Shown one piece after another: positions 27,208 through 34,452 of a DNA stretch of 46,293 nucleotides; the first letter of the stretch is position 1, and each line of letters begins with the position of its first letter. Under the pieces are notes generated by a model, which worked only from the letters and a program-made list of their open reading frames with translations, was not told where the DNA came from and did not search any database. Origin of the DNA: CAZRQL01 sp964602415 (GTDB lineage: Bacteria; Bacteroidota; Bacteroidia; Cytophagales; Flammeovirgaceae); NCBI GenBank assembly GCA_964602415.1, contig CAZRQL010000025.1:1-46293 (forward strand), given 5' to 3'. The position numbers were made by a program, and so were the translations under genes.

Positions 27208-27618
27208 TTAGCGGCGGCTGTACATAAATTCTTGTAGCATGATGGCGGCGGCTATTTTATCCACCTGCCCTTTTTGTTGGCGGGCTTTTTTGCTCTTTCC
27301 GCTTTGTGCCAAAACTTTTTCAGCTATTTTTGAAGTGAACCTTTCGTCTATCCGGTGGATTTTGATTTTTGGAAAAACCTCTATCAGTTTGAGTAAGAAA
27401 TTTTCCAAATCCGTTGTAATCTCGGTGGGATTTCCGTCCAGACCTGTCGGCTTTCCCACCACAAAGGCTTCAACAGGCTCTTTCTCACAATAAGCCTGCA
27501 AAAAAGACAAAGCCTCTTGAGTGGGTACTGTTTCTAAAGGCGTGGCTATAATTTGCAGAGGATCGCTGACGGCCAGCCCGATTCGTTTGGTTCCGTAGTC
27601 TATGGCCAAAATTCTCAT
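27208..27618 (-). CDS. ruvX: Holliday junction resolvase-like protein (YqgF)
   Basis: RNase H-fold nuclease involved in pre-16S rRNA processing or branched-DNA resolution. The 136-residue product begins RILAIDYGTKRIGLAVSD with the first catalytic Asp, has VVGKPTGLDGNPTE, IHRIDERFTS (Glu/Asp) and ends with VDKIAAAIMLQEFM, the late Asp helix. The frame is open for 108 residues further upstream, but that sequence is unlike the family and overlaps the divergent deacetylase gene. The start at 27618 fits a -7 box at 27639-27646. Its 3' end is 27 bases from that of the Ig-repeat gene. Confidence 0.9.
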   Translation of the reverse strand: MRILAIDYGTKRIGLAVSDPLQIIATPLETVPTQEALSFLQAYCEKEPVEAFVVGKPTGLDGNPTEITTDLENFLLKLIEVFPKIKIHRIDERFTSKIAEKVLAQSGKSKKARQQKGQVDKIAAAIMLQEFMYSRR

Positions 27619-27629
27619 ACAACTTGTAG

Positions 27630-27658
27630 TTGGGTTCTCAAAGTTAGGGCTATTTTTA
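27630..27658. promoter_or_regulatory. Divergent promoter region for ruvX and the deacetylase
   Basis: On the minus strand TAACTTTG (27646-27639) is an exact -7 box for ruvX. On the plus strand TTG (27630-27632), 18 bases, TATTTTTA (27651-27658) is one base off the consensus for the deacetylase. The two core elements are interleaved within 29 bases, so the two promoters must compete or alternate. Confidence 0.4.
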
Positions 27659-27681
27659 CACAAAACAGATTTTTGGCTGAT

Positions 27682-28293
27682 ATGCACATACACCGCACCC
27701 CTTGGTTGTTGAGAACTCTCTTTCCACAATACCTGTGGAGGGTCAATGACAGTGAAAAAATTTTTCTCACTTTCGACGATGGCCCTATTCCTGAGCTTAC
27801 ACCTTGGGTGCTGGATACGCTGAAGGAATTTGGTGTAAAAGCCACTTTTTTTTGTGTCGGCAATAATATTGAAAAGCATCCCGATATTTTTGCCCGATTG
27901 CTTGACGAAGGGCATTTGGCTGCCAACCATACCCACAACCACCTAAAAGGCTGGAAAACAGCCACTGATAAATATTTAGAAAATACTCTTTTGTGTGAAA
28001 GCTACCTAAGGCAAGACAAAAAACTTTTTCGCCCGCCTTATGGGCGAATTTCATCTGCTCAAGCCAAAGAGCTGCGCAAAGACTACCAAATTGTTATGTG
28101 GGATGTTTTGAGTTGCGACTACTCACCCTCACTCAACGAAAAGGACTGTTTGCAAGCCACCCTGCGCTACACAAGAGCCGGCTCAATTGTGGTTTTTCAC
28201 GACAATATCAAAGCAAGTCGCAACATTCGCTACACTTTGCCGCGCTACATTGAAGCCGTTCTAAAAAGCGGAAAAGAGTTTGATATTTTTTAG
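27682..28293 (+). CDS. NodB-type polysaccharide deacetylase
   Basis: Removes acetyl groups from N-acetylated sugars such as peptidoglycan or chitin-like polymers. The 203-residue product has the metal-binding motif TFDDGP (about 27-32), the second motif NHTHNH (about 77-82), FRPPYGR (about 111-117), a third-motif region DVLSCDYSPSL (about 128-138) and the last IVVFHDN (about 168-174). There is no signal peptide: the hydrophobic PWLLRTLFPQYLW at residues 7-19 is short and may only be a core strand. So a cytosolic location or an uncleaved anchor is possible. The start at 27682 suits the -7 box upstream. Confidence 0.9.
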   Translation: MHIHRTPWLLRTLFPQYLWRVNDSEKIFLTFDDGPIPELTPWVLDTLKEFGVKATFFCVGNNIEKHPDIFARLLDEGHLAANHTHNHLKGWKTATDKYLENTLLCESYLRQDKKLFRPPYGRISSAQAKELRKDYQIVMWDVLSCDYSPSLNEKDCLQATLRYTRAGSIVVFHDNIKASRNIRYTLPRYIEAVLKSGKEFDIF

Positions 28294-28323
28294 ATGGGCA
28301 TGAAAGTAAAAACAGGTTTTGGC

Positions 28324-28331
28324 TATTTTTG
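28324..28331 (+). promoter_or_regulatory. -7 box of the LytTR regulator gene
   Basis: TATTTTTG is an exact TAnnTTTG box. Transcription would start near 28338 and the ATG at 28359 follows. A frame open from 28329 overlaps the box and was rejected. No good -33 element. Confidence 0.45.
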
Positions 28332-28358
28332 TGCCGTCATCTAAGTACATACCAAACA

Positions 28359-29123
28359 ATGCCTCAAAAAGTTAAGGCCATCATCGTAGATGATGAGGCC
28401 AAAGCACGTAGAATTTTAGAAGTGCTGATCAATGAAAACTGCCCGGAAGTTGATATTGTAGATATAGCAGAAGATGTGCCCACAGCGGTCAAAAGTATAA
28501 ATAAGCACAAGCCTAACCTTGTTTTCTTAGATATAGAGATGCCCAACTATACGGGTTTTCAGTTGTTCGATTTTTTTGAAAAACCCGATTTTGAAGTCAT
28601 TTTTACCACCGCTTACAGCGACTATGCCGTCAAAGCCTTTGAAGTATCCGCCATTGGCTACTTGCTCAAACCCATAGAAATCGAACAGCTCGTTCAAGTA
28701 GTAAACAAATACAAAAATCTAAAAAACAAGGAGTTGTCTCTACAAAAAAGATTAGAAGTTCTCAAGATAAATATCGGCAACGAAGACCAAGGGGTGCAAA
28801 AAATCGCTTTACCTGTTTCTGATGGCTTACTTTTTGTGGCCGTTGAGGAGTTGTTGTACCTAAAAGCGGATGGCTCTTACACCGAAATTTATATGGTGGG
28901 AGCAAATAAGATTCTGGTAAGCAAAAACTTAAAAGAATTTGAAGGATTGTTGAGCAACTCTCTGTTTTTCAAAGCCCATAGGTCTTATATCATAAACTTG
29001 TCGAGGGTCAAGCAGTGGGTGCGCGGTGATGGAGGATACCTAATCATGGAAAACGGCGACGAAGTTTCCCTATCAAAAGAGCGCCGTGAAGATTTTATTA
29101 AATCTATCAAATCCCCAATTTAA
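28359..29123 (+). CDS. LytTR-family response regulator
   Basis: DNA-binding two-component regulator. The 254-residue product has a receiver domain (1-120; acidic pocket DDE at 11-13, phosphoacceptor Asp58 in FLDIEMPN, Lys in LLKPIE) and a LytTR domain (about 148-250) with the usual LYLKADGSYTEIY, FFKAHRSYIINL and SKERREDF segments. No LytS-type kinase gene is adjacent on either side. Its stop overlaps the 3' end of the converging lipoprotein gene by 4 bases. Confidence 0.92.
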   Translation: MPQKVKAIIVDDEAKARRILEVLINENCPEVDIVDIAEDVPTAVKSINKHKPNLVFLDIEMPNYTGFQLFDFFEKPDFEVIFTTAYSDYAVKAFEVSAIGYLLKPIEIEQLVQVVNKYKNLKNKELSLQKRLEVLKINIGNEDQGVQKIALPVSDGLLFVAVEELLYLKADGSYTEIYMVGANKILVSKNLKEFEGLLSNSLFFKAHRSYIINLSRVKQWVRGDGGYLIMENGDEVSLSKERREDFIKSIKSPI

Positions 29124-29959
29124 GGCCTAAAAATTTCAAAATCAGTTCCTTCTTTGGCCTTAGAGAAGATATTGTCTTGAAGTTTTGCCCTGAGTTGGTT
29201 TTTTCTCTGGTTCAAAATAATGGCCTTTATTTGCCCGGTAACATAGTTGAGAGGCGAAGTCTGGTCAGAGAGTTTGTATTCATCAATGCGCAGGATATAA
29301 ATGAACTCATCGTCTGTGGTTTCAAAATAACGGTTGTTTCTCAGTGTTTGCGACCTATTCCTCAACTCCTGCATAAAAGGAGTTCCCGCAAGTAATTCAT
29401 TGGCATCCACCCAAACGGAGTCATTGAGATGGTAATAATCGGCATTAGAAAGGGCATAAGAAAGCAAATTGTCTTTATTTGTGCCTTCCCTCATCATTTT
29501 CTTTATTTGAGCGAGCTTTGGGGCGACTTTGGCTACTTTGAGCATTGCGGCACGTAAAATATCTGTTTTAAGCACAAAACTTTCTTGATTGGCTTTGTAG
29601 TAGGATTCTATTTGCTCATTGGTAACCTGAGTATCGAGTTGCTGTTCAATGATTTGCTTCTCATATTCGTATGTGATGAGTTTGTATTTGTAATCTTCAA
29701 GCCTCCTTTCGAGTTCTTTCTCATCTATGGCCAACTTGTTGGCTGCCTGAAGCATAAGTTCCTTTTTAATCCAATTGTCTATATACCTGTCAGTGATATT
29801 GGTGCTATCCGAGGGGGGGGTTTTAGAGGGTATCAAACCTTGCAAATCAGTTGAATACAAATATTTATCCCCTACTCGAGCAATGGCTTTGCCTTTATTT
29901 TCACTAAAATTATTGCAGGCTGTCAGCCCAAAAATCAAAAAATAGAGCAAAGATTTCAT
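29120..29959 (-). CDS. SurA/PpiC-like lipoprotein
   Basis: The 279-residue product has a lipobox GLTAC (Cys15) and an N-terminal part typical of SurA_N or PpiC-type chaperones: ARVGDKYLYSTDL, then DRYIDNWIKKELMLQAA and a long charged coiled helix (DEKELERRLEDYKYKLITYEYE). A parvulin-type core is not clear in residues 120-279, so it may be a chaperone-like protein without isomerase activity. A run of eight Cs (coding strand, 29820-29813) encodes Thr-Pro-Pro near residue 46, early enough for slippage to switch the gene off. The start is set by the signal peptide; it lies 74 bases after FecR. Confidence 0.6.
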   Translation of the reverse strand: MKSLLYFLIFGLTACNNFSENKGKAIARVGDKYLYSTDLQGLIPSKTPPSDSTNITDRYIDNWIKKELMLQAANKLAIDEKELERRLEDYKYKLITYEYEKQIIEQQLDTQVTNEQIESYYKANQESFVLKTDILRAAMLKVAKVAPKLAQIKKMMREGTNKDNLLSYALSNADYYHLNDSVWVDANELLAGTPFMQELRNRSQTLRNNRYFETTDDEFIYILRIDEYKLSDQTSPLNYVTGQIKAIILNQRKNQLRAKLQDNIFSKAKEGTDFEIFRP

Positions 29960-29974
29960 CAGCAAAATTTGAGG

Positions 29975-29982
29975 CAAAGATA
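29975..29982 (-). promoter_or_regulatory. -7 box of the SurA-like lipoprotein gene
   Basis: On the minus strand TATCTTTG (29982-29975) is an exact TAnnTTTG box, about 15 bases before the ATG at 29959. The nearest TTTG upstream is only 14 bases away, shorter than usual spacing. It argues for a start separate from FecR. Confidence 0.45.
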
Positions 29983-30033
29983 GAAAGCTGTTTTCACAAA
30001 GAGCTAACCCAAGCCGAATAAGAAGCAAATTGA

Positions 30034-30960
30034 CTATTGCTGTTTACAAACCCAGCGGTCTTGCTTAATCTCAAAAACCAAACCGGACACTTCCGAAAGC
30101 AAAACAGCTATTTTACGCCTTTCTAAAGTGGGGTTCAAACTCAAATTCAAGCGGATTTGTTTTTGGTCGGGCGAAGTGAACTCTATGACAATCCCCAACT
30201 TTTCTCTGAGCACATTGGCTATCGCTTCGACTGATTCATCTTTGAAAATCAAATCATTGGCTTTGGTAAAGGTTAGATTTCTGCCATCAAAACGAGCGGC
30301 CTCACCCTCAACGAGAACCACTTGTTGGCTAAGAGCCGAAAACTGAACTTTGCCACTCATCACTTCTATTGAGGTAATTTCTTGTCTTTCAGATATGGTA
30401 AATTTAGTCCCAAGTACCTTAGTCTCTGTGTCTTGAGTTTTCACAACGAAAGGACGGGAGGCATCTTTTTCTACTTCAAATACAGCCCTACCTTTCAGGG
30501 TTACTTCACGATTTTCTCCGTTTAGCCCTTTGCGAAAACTGATGAATCCTTCTTCTACTCTGACAGTGGAATTATCGGGTAAAACTTGGGCTGAAGCTGT
30601 AACTGCCAACTTCTCATAATCAGACGATTGCATCAAATTGAAGACAGAAAAAGCTATTACGGCAGCCACAGAGGCAGCCACTGCGTACCTTGCCCATGAA
30701 ATCGGCTTCGATTTTTTAGCCACCAAAACAGGGCGAGGAGTAGATTCGATATTGAGTTTTGCTTTCATCCGGCCAATGGCATCTTCTACGTCAGGGACTT
30801 GAAATGCCCGAACATTGCCGCTATTATACCAGATGGTGCTTGCAAAGCGAACGTCTTCAGAAGACTTTGTCTTAACATCTTCAAATTCAGATTTATCTGG
30901 CTCGCTTAAATCTCCTTCAAGCCAAGACGCTATCAACTCCCATTTCCTTGTTTCTTCCAT
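30034..30960 (-). CDS. FecR-family anti-sigma/sigma regulator
   Basis: Inner-membrane regulator that usually controls an ECF sigma factor in response to a TonB receptor. The 308-residue product has a cytosolic N-terminal helix part (1-85, with WLEGDLSEPDKSEF), one membrane segment (about 90-110, VAASVAAVIAFSVFNLM), a FecR beta-domain (about 120-230, with VEEGFISFRKG, VTLKGRAVFEVEKD and FVVKTQDTETKVLGTKF) and a C-terminal DUF4974-like part (about 235-305, with IANVLREKLGIVIEF). No ECF sigma gene is adjacent, and the window's only TonB receptor is 23 kb away and has no N-terminal signalling domain. Confidence 0.9.
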   Translation of the reverse strand: MEETRKWELIASWLEGDLSEPDKSEFEDVKTKSSEDVRFASTIWYNSGNVRAFQVPDVEDAIGRMKAKLNIESTPRPVLVAKKSKPISWARYAVAASVAAVIAFSVFNLMQSSDYEKLAVTASAQVLPDNSTVRVEEGFISFRKGLNGENREVTLKGRAVFEVEKDASRPFVVKTQDTETKVLGTKFTISERQEITSIEVMSGKVQFSALSQQVVLVEGEAARFDGRNLTFTKANDLIFKDESVEAIANVLREKLGIVIEFTSPDQKQIRLNLSLNPTLERRKIAVLLSEVSGLVFEIKQDRWVCKQQ

Positions 30961-31218
30961 TTCGTTTTTTATCTATATCCACTCAATGACAACCGAAATT
31001 AATTTAATGACAGTAAATTTCCAATTTATTTACAACCCCCTGAAAACAGTTCCACAATTGCCCAATTCAGGTGTAGAAGAAGTCACCAGACAACCTGCCG
31101 AGCCAAGAGAGAATAAGCTACACATTGAAAACCAAAACTTTAAAAATAGGCAATATGAAAAATATAAAAAGTAAATGTTGCCTATTCAGGTATTTTACGT
31201 TAAGCAAAACAAAAAGTT

Positions 31219-31250
31219 TTTGAATCTGAATAAAGTTTAGTCTAATTTTG
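31219..31250 (+). promoter_or_regulatory. Promoter of the dienelactone hydrolase gene
   Basis: TTTG (31219-31222), 20 bases, TAATTTTG (31243-31250): full -33/-7 match. ATG follows at 31285. The rest of the gap 30961-31218 is AT-rich; I see nothing else in it, and no promoter for fecR. Confidence 0.65.
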
Positions 31251-31284
31251 CGCACGACAATGACGATCATAAACCCAATTCCAA

Positions 31285-32136
31285 ATGTTCCAAATGCCGA
31301 TAAATAGATTGATATTATTTTTTTGTGCAGTTCTTTGTGCTTTTTTTTTCGGCTTCTACTACCAACAAGCAAATATTGAGCCTACATGTTGCCATGTACA
31401 GTTTGCAACTTTTGGAAGCGATGCCCAATTCAAGGCTCAGCACCAAACCCCAAAAAAACTGTGGCGCGAAGATTCTCTGGGTCGCACTGAGACCTTTGTA
31501 ACGCCCGATGGCAAAACGGCATCCGCTTACTGGGTTAGAAATCCCCGCTCTGAAAAATTCTTGTTTGTATTCCATGAGTGGTGGGGACTCAATGAGCACA
31601 TCAAACAGATGGCGGATAATTTCGCTAATGAGCTAATGATTAATGTGATAGCTTTAGATCTATACGATGGAAAAATAGCCTCAACCCCCCAAGAAGCCGC
31701 TAATTTGATGCAAGCCAACAAGATCGAACGCAGCCAAGCCATCATCAAAGGGGCTTTGAATCTGACGGACACAAAAGCCAAAATTGCCACCGTAGGATGG
31801 TGCTTCGGGGGAGGTTGGTCGCTGCAAGCTGCCATGCTTGCGGGAAAAAAAGCGACCGCTTGCATCATGTATTACGGAATGCCTGAGACCGACGTGCGAA
31901 AATTAAAAACACTCAAATGCGATGTCCTCAATATAGTTGCCCTAAAAGACCAATGGATTACGCCCCAAATCACCACACAGTTTGAAGCCAATATGAAGGC
32001 CTCTGGTAAAAACTTGACTATCAAAGCCTATGATGCAGACCATGCCTTTGCCAACCCAAGTAACCCCAACCACAACGCTGATTTTGCAGCCGATGCCTTT
32101 GCACTTAGCCTAAAATTTATCAAAGACAGATGGTAA
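31285..32136 (+). CDS. Dienelactone hydrolase-family protein, exported
   Basis: Alpha/beta-hydrolase of the dienelactone hydrolase family. The 283-residue product has an N-terminal membrane or signal segment (about 7-25, LILFFCAVLCAFFFGF) and then the DLH core: FHEWWGLNEHI (about 95-105), the Cys nucleophile in GWCFGGGWS (about 171-179), Asp in ALKDQWITP (about 218-226) and His in DADHAFANP (about 250-258). The nucleophile Cys fits true DLH-type enzymes. Whether the segment is cleaved is unclear (CC at 34-35 is too far for a typical lipobox). M4 is an equally possible start. The natural substrate is unknown. Confidence 0.85.
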   Translation: MFQMPINRLILFFCAVLCAFFFGFYYQQANIEPTCCHVQFATFGSDAQFKAQHQTPKKLWREDSLGRTETFVTPDGKTASAYWVRNPRSEKFLFVFHEWWGLNEHIKQMADNFANELMINVIALDLYDGKIASTPQEAANLMQANKIERSQAIIKGALNLTDTKAKIATVGWCFGGGWSLQAAMLAGKKATACIMYYGMPETDVRKLKTLKCDVLNIVALKDQWITPQITTQFEANMKASGKNLTIKAYDADHAFANPSNPNHNADFAADAFALSLKFIKDRW

Positions 32137-32205
32137 TAAAAAACATCTTTTCACATCTACCTATTTAATAATTTTTACAATCTTCGTATTCACAAAATTT
32201 GCAGA

Positions 32206-32691
32206 ATGAACTCTAAAGAAATCAAAGACCTTATCTCATTTATCTCAAATTCAGGACTTTGGGAAGTTAATCTTGAAACTGAAAATATCAAACTGAGCAT
32301 AAAACGAGGCGTTGGCTCCAATGCCCCTGCCGTACCTTTATCGGTTGTTGAGTACGTACCACAAACACAACATACTCAATCGGCTCAAGAGTTGCCTCAA
32401 GCAAACCCTAACGTCCCTACCCCTCAAGAGTCAGCCCCCTCAAAATCAACCAACACAGTAACCATAAAGTCACCAATGATAGGAACATTCTACCGCTCCT
32501 CAAGTCCTGACTCGCCACCTTTCAAAAATGTAGGTGACCCAGTCAAAAAAGGAGAAGTGGTCTGCATCGTTGAGGCCATGAAACTCTTCAACGAGATCGA
32601 GTCTGAAGTTAGTGGAAAAATCGTCAAAGTATTGGTGGACAATGCTTCACCGGTTGAATACGACCAGCCTTTGTTTTTGGTAGAACTCTAA
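32206..32691 (+). CDS. accB: Biotin carboxyl carrier protein of acetyl-CoA carboxylase
   Basis: Carries the biotin that accepts CO2 for malonyl-CoA synthesis. The 161-residue product has an N-terminal part typical of AccB (MNSKEIKDLISFISNSG and KLSIKRG), a Pro/Gln/Thr-rich linker (about 40-80) and a biotinyl domain (about 85-161) with the EAMKLFNEI motif; Lys126 is the biotin site. The insertion in the domain with MIGTFYRSSSPD is the AccB thumb. The partner accC is not adjacent, although accB-accC is the usual order. A strong terminator follows the gene. Confidence 0.95.
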   Translation: MNSKEIKDLISFISNSGLWEVNLETENIKLSIKRGVGSNAPAVPLSVVEYVPQTQHTQSAQELPQANPNVPTPQESAPSKSTNTVTIKSPMIGTFYRSSSPDSPPFKNVGDPVKKGEVVCIVEAMKLFNEIESEVSGKIVKVLVDNASPVEYDQPLFLVEL

Positions 32692-32718
32692 AATCCAGAT
32701 TGAAAAAGTTCTTTTTTG

Positions 32719-32746
32719 TCCGCTTCAACTCTTTGAAGTGGATTTT
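32719..32746 (+). terminator. Rho-independent terminator after accB
   Basis: TCCGCTTCAA (32719-32728) pairs with 32733-32742 with one G-U pair and a 4-nt loop, followed by TTTT. It lies 28 bases after the accB stop and shows that accB is the last gene of its transcript. Confidence 0.75.
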
Positions 32747-32803
32747 GTCATTTTGAGCAACAATCGTTGCCGCCCATCCCGAATTTTAGCAACATATATC
32801 AAC

Positions 32804-32811
32804 TATATTTG
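32804..32811 (+). promoter_or_regulatory. -7 box of the fusion gene
   Basis: TATATTTG is an exact TAnnTTTG box. Transcription would start near 32818, so a TTG-initiated frame from 32767 is excluded and the ATG at 32830 is the start. No clear -33 element. Confidence 0.5.
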
Positions 32812-32829
32812 CAAAAAAACTACTCCTAT

Positions 32830-34452
32830 ATGTTCGTGGACTTCTCAAAACTGACTCCTGAGGCAAGAATATGGCTCTACCAAGCCCAACGAGAAATCAA
32901 TGAAGAACAGCAGCAGCAGTTGTTGGAAGACATGAAAAAATTCATTGCTACATGGCAAGCACACAGAATCGTACTTTATGCAAGTGCCAACATATTGAAT
33001 AACAGATTTTTGGTAATCGGCTTAGATGAAAGTACGGGGAAAGCCAGCGGATGCGGGATAGATGATTTGGTAGAGGTCATCAAAGCATCGGGCAAGAAAA
33101 TGGGATTAGATTTTTTCCAAAATTCAAAAATTGCTTTTTCTAAAGACGGTGAAATTGAATACGTTGATTTTAAAGAGGTTAAATCTAAGATCCAGACCGG
33201 GGAAATTAATCCCCAGACCCCTGTTTTTGATTTGAGTGCCCAAACAAAAAAAGAAATAGAAAACTGGCCAAAGCCTGCTCAAGATACGTGGTTAGCCCGC
33301 TTTTTTATGGTTGTGCTGTTTTTGCTCATTGGTGCTGCCGGTCTTTATGCTCAAAAGCAACATTTCAAAAACCTTACCATCCACGTGGGCAATGGCCAAA
33401 TCATAGAAAACGGCTTTCTATCTATAGAAAACAATAAAATAACGAATGTGGGACAAGGAAATCCCCAAGAGTCCGATGGTATTGATATGGGGGGAGCACA
33501 TTTGTATCCGGGACTTATCCTGCTAAACAATACACTGGGAATAAGAGAAATAGATGCGGTGGCTGCTACTTTGGATTATAGGGAAGTGGGAGAATTGAAT
33601 CCCAATATCTCCACCCATGTGGCTTTCAACGACAAATCGGACATCATCCCTACCCTGCGGCAAAACGGAGTGTTGTTTGTCGAAGTTGCCCCAAGAGGAG
33701 AACTTTTCGCTGGGCAGTCATCTGTTTTCTGCTTAAAACAAGAAAAAGGAATTGTCAAAAAAGACATTGCACAGCACCTGTATTGGAAAAGCGAGAAAAT
33801 CAACGAAGTGGTATCCATTTTAAATTCAGCCAAAACCGAAACCAATCCCACAAAAAACCTCAAAATCTCAGTGCTCAGAAGCCTTTTTGATGGCTCGCAA
33901 ATCCTCTTTTTACACTGCGAACAAAACGAAGAAGCCATCAAAGCCATAGGCATATTGCAAGAGTTGGGCATCAAAAAAATTGTTCTCGTGGCCGGGCAAC
34001 AAGTAGATAAAATAGCGCACTGGCTCAAAGACAAAGAGATTGCTGTGGTGCTGCCAAGGGTTTTTGGGCTGCCCCAAAACCGTGAATCGGTAGAAGGTGT
34101 TTTTGGCTTGGCAGCAAAATTAGTCAGTGCAGGCGTGCTTTGTGCCCTGAACTATGAAGGCGATATGGAAGCGATGGGGGCAAGGAACCTGCCTTTTTCT
34201 GCTGGTCAAACTGTTGCTTACGGACTTAGCCAAGAGCAAGCCCTGAGCCTGATAAGCTCAAATCCTGCCAAAATATTGGGACTTGACCACCAAATCGGCA
34301 CAATAGAAGTAGGTAAAACGGCCAGTTTTTTTATTTCTAAAGGCGACGCATTGGATATAACCACCAACAATTTGCAAATGGTATATGTGGAAGGCAAAAA
34401 AATAGAAATTTCTTCGCGTCAAATTGATTTGTATAAAAAATACAAACGCTAA
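32830..34452 (+). CDS. Fusion: Bacteroidetes conserved protein + amidohydrolase-like protein
   Basis: The 540-residue product joins two proteins. Residues 1-159 match a conserved cytosolic Bacteroidetes protein of about 155 residues, often mislabelled ABC transporter ATPase (I see no Walker motifs): MFVDFSKLTPEARIWLYQ, SGCGIDDLVEVIKASGKK, and its usual end at TWLARFF. Directly after comes MVVLFLLIGAAGLYAQ (160-175), the signal peptide of a second protein. Residues 176-540 form an imidazolonepropionase/amidohydrolase-like domain (GLILLNNTLG, SNPAKILGLD, IGTIEVGKTASFFIS). The HxH metal site is absent (Asn-Asn). No stop separates them in this frame. An internal start at ATG 33307 could release the second protein alone. 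It converges on the VWA gene with 4 bases of overlap. Confidence 0.75.
   Translation: MFVDFSKLTPEARIWLYQAQREINEEQQQQLLEDMKKFIATWQAHRIVLYASANILNNRFLVIGLDESTGKASGCGIDDLVEVIKASGKKMGLDFFQNSKIAFSKDGEIEYVDFKEVKSKIQTGEINPQTPVFDLSAQTKKEIENWPKPAQDTWLARFFMVVLFLLIGAAGLYAQKQHFKNLTIHVGNGQIIENGFLSIENNKITNVGQGNPQESDGIDMGGAHLYPGLILLNNTLGIREIDAVAATLDYREVGELNPNISTHVAFNDKSDIIPTLRQNGVLFVEVAPRGELFAGQSSVFCLKQEKGIVKKDIAQHLYWKSEKINEVVSILNSAKTETNPTKNLKISVLRSLFDGSQILFLHCEQNEEAIKAIGILQELGIKKIVLVAGQQVDKIAHWLKDKEIAVVLPRVFGLPQNRESVEGVFGLAAKLVSAGVLCALNYEGDMEAMGARNLPFSAGQTVAYGLSQEQALSLISSNPAKILGLDHQIGTIEVGKTASFFISKGDALDITTNNLQMVYVEGKKIEISSRQIDLYKKYKR

Noticed and set aside
27619..27942. Longer N-terminus for ruvX
   Set aside because: The extra 108 residues have no family match, overlap the divergent deacetylase gene and lie upstream of a -7 box.
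31118..31372. 84-codon minus-strand frame over the dienelactone hydrolase start
   Set aside because: It overlaps the promoter and signal segment of the hydrolase and is Lys/Ile-rich as expected from AT-rich DNA.
33296..33312. Frameshift as explanation for the fused gene
   Set aside because: I read the two other frames across the T run: none has a stop near the joint, and both halves are in phase, so one-base slippage does not restore two genes.
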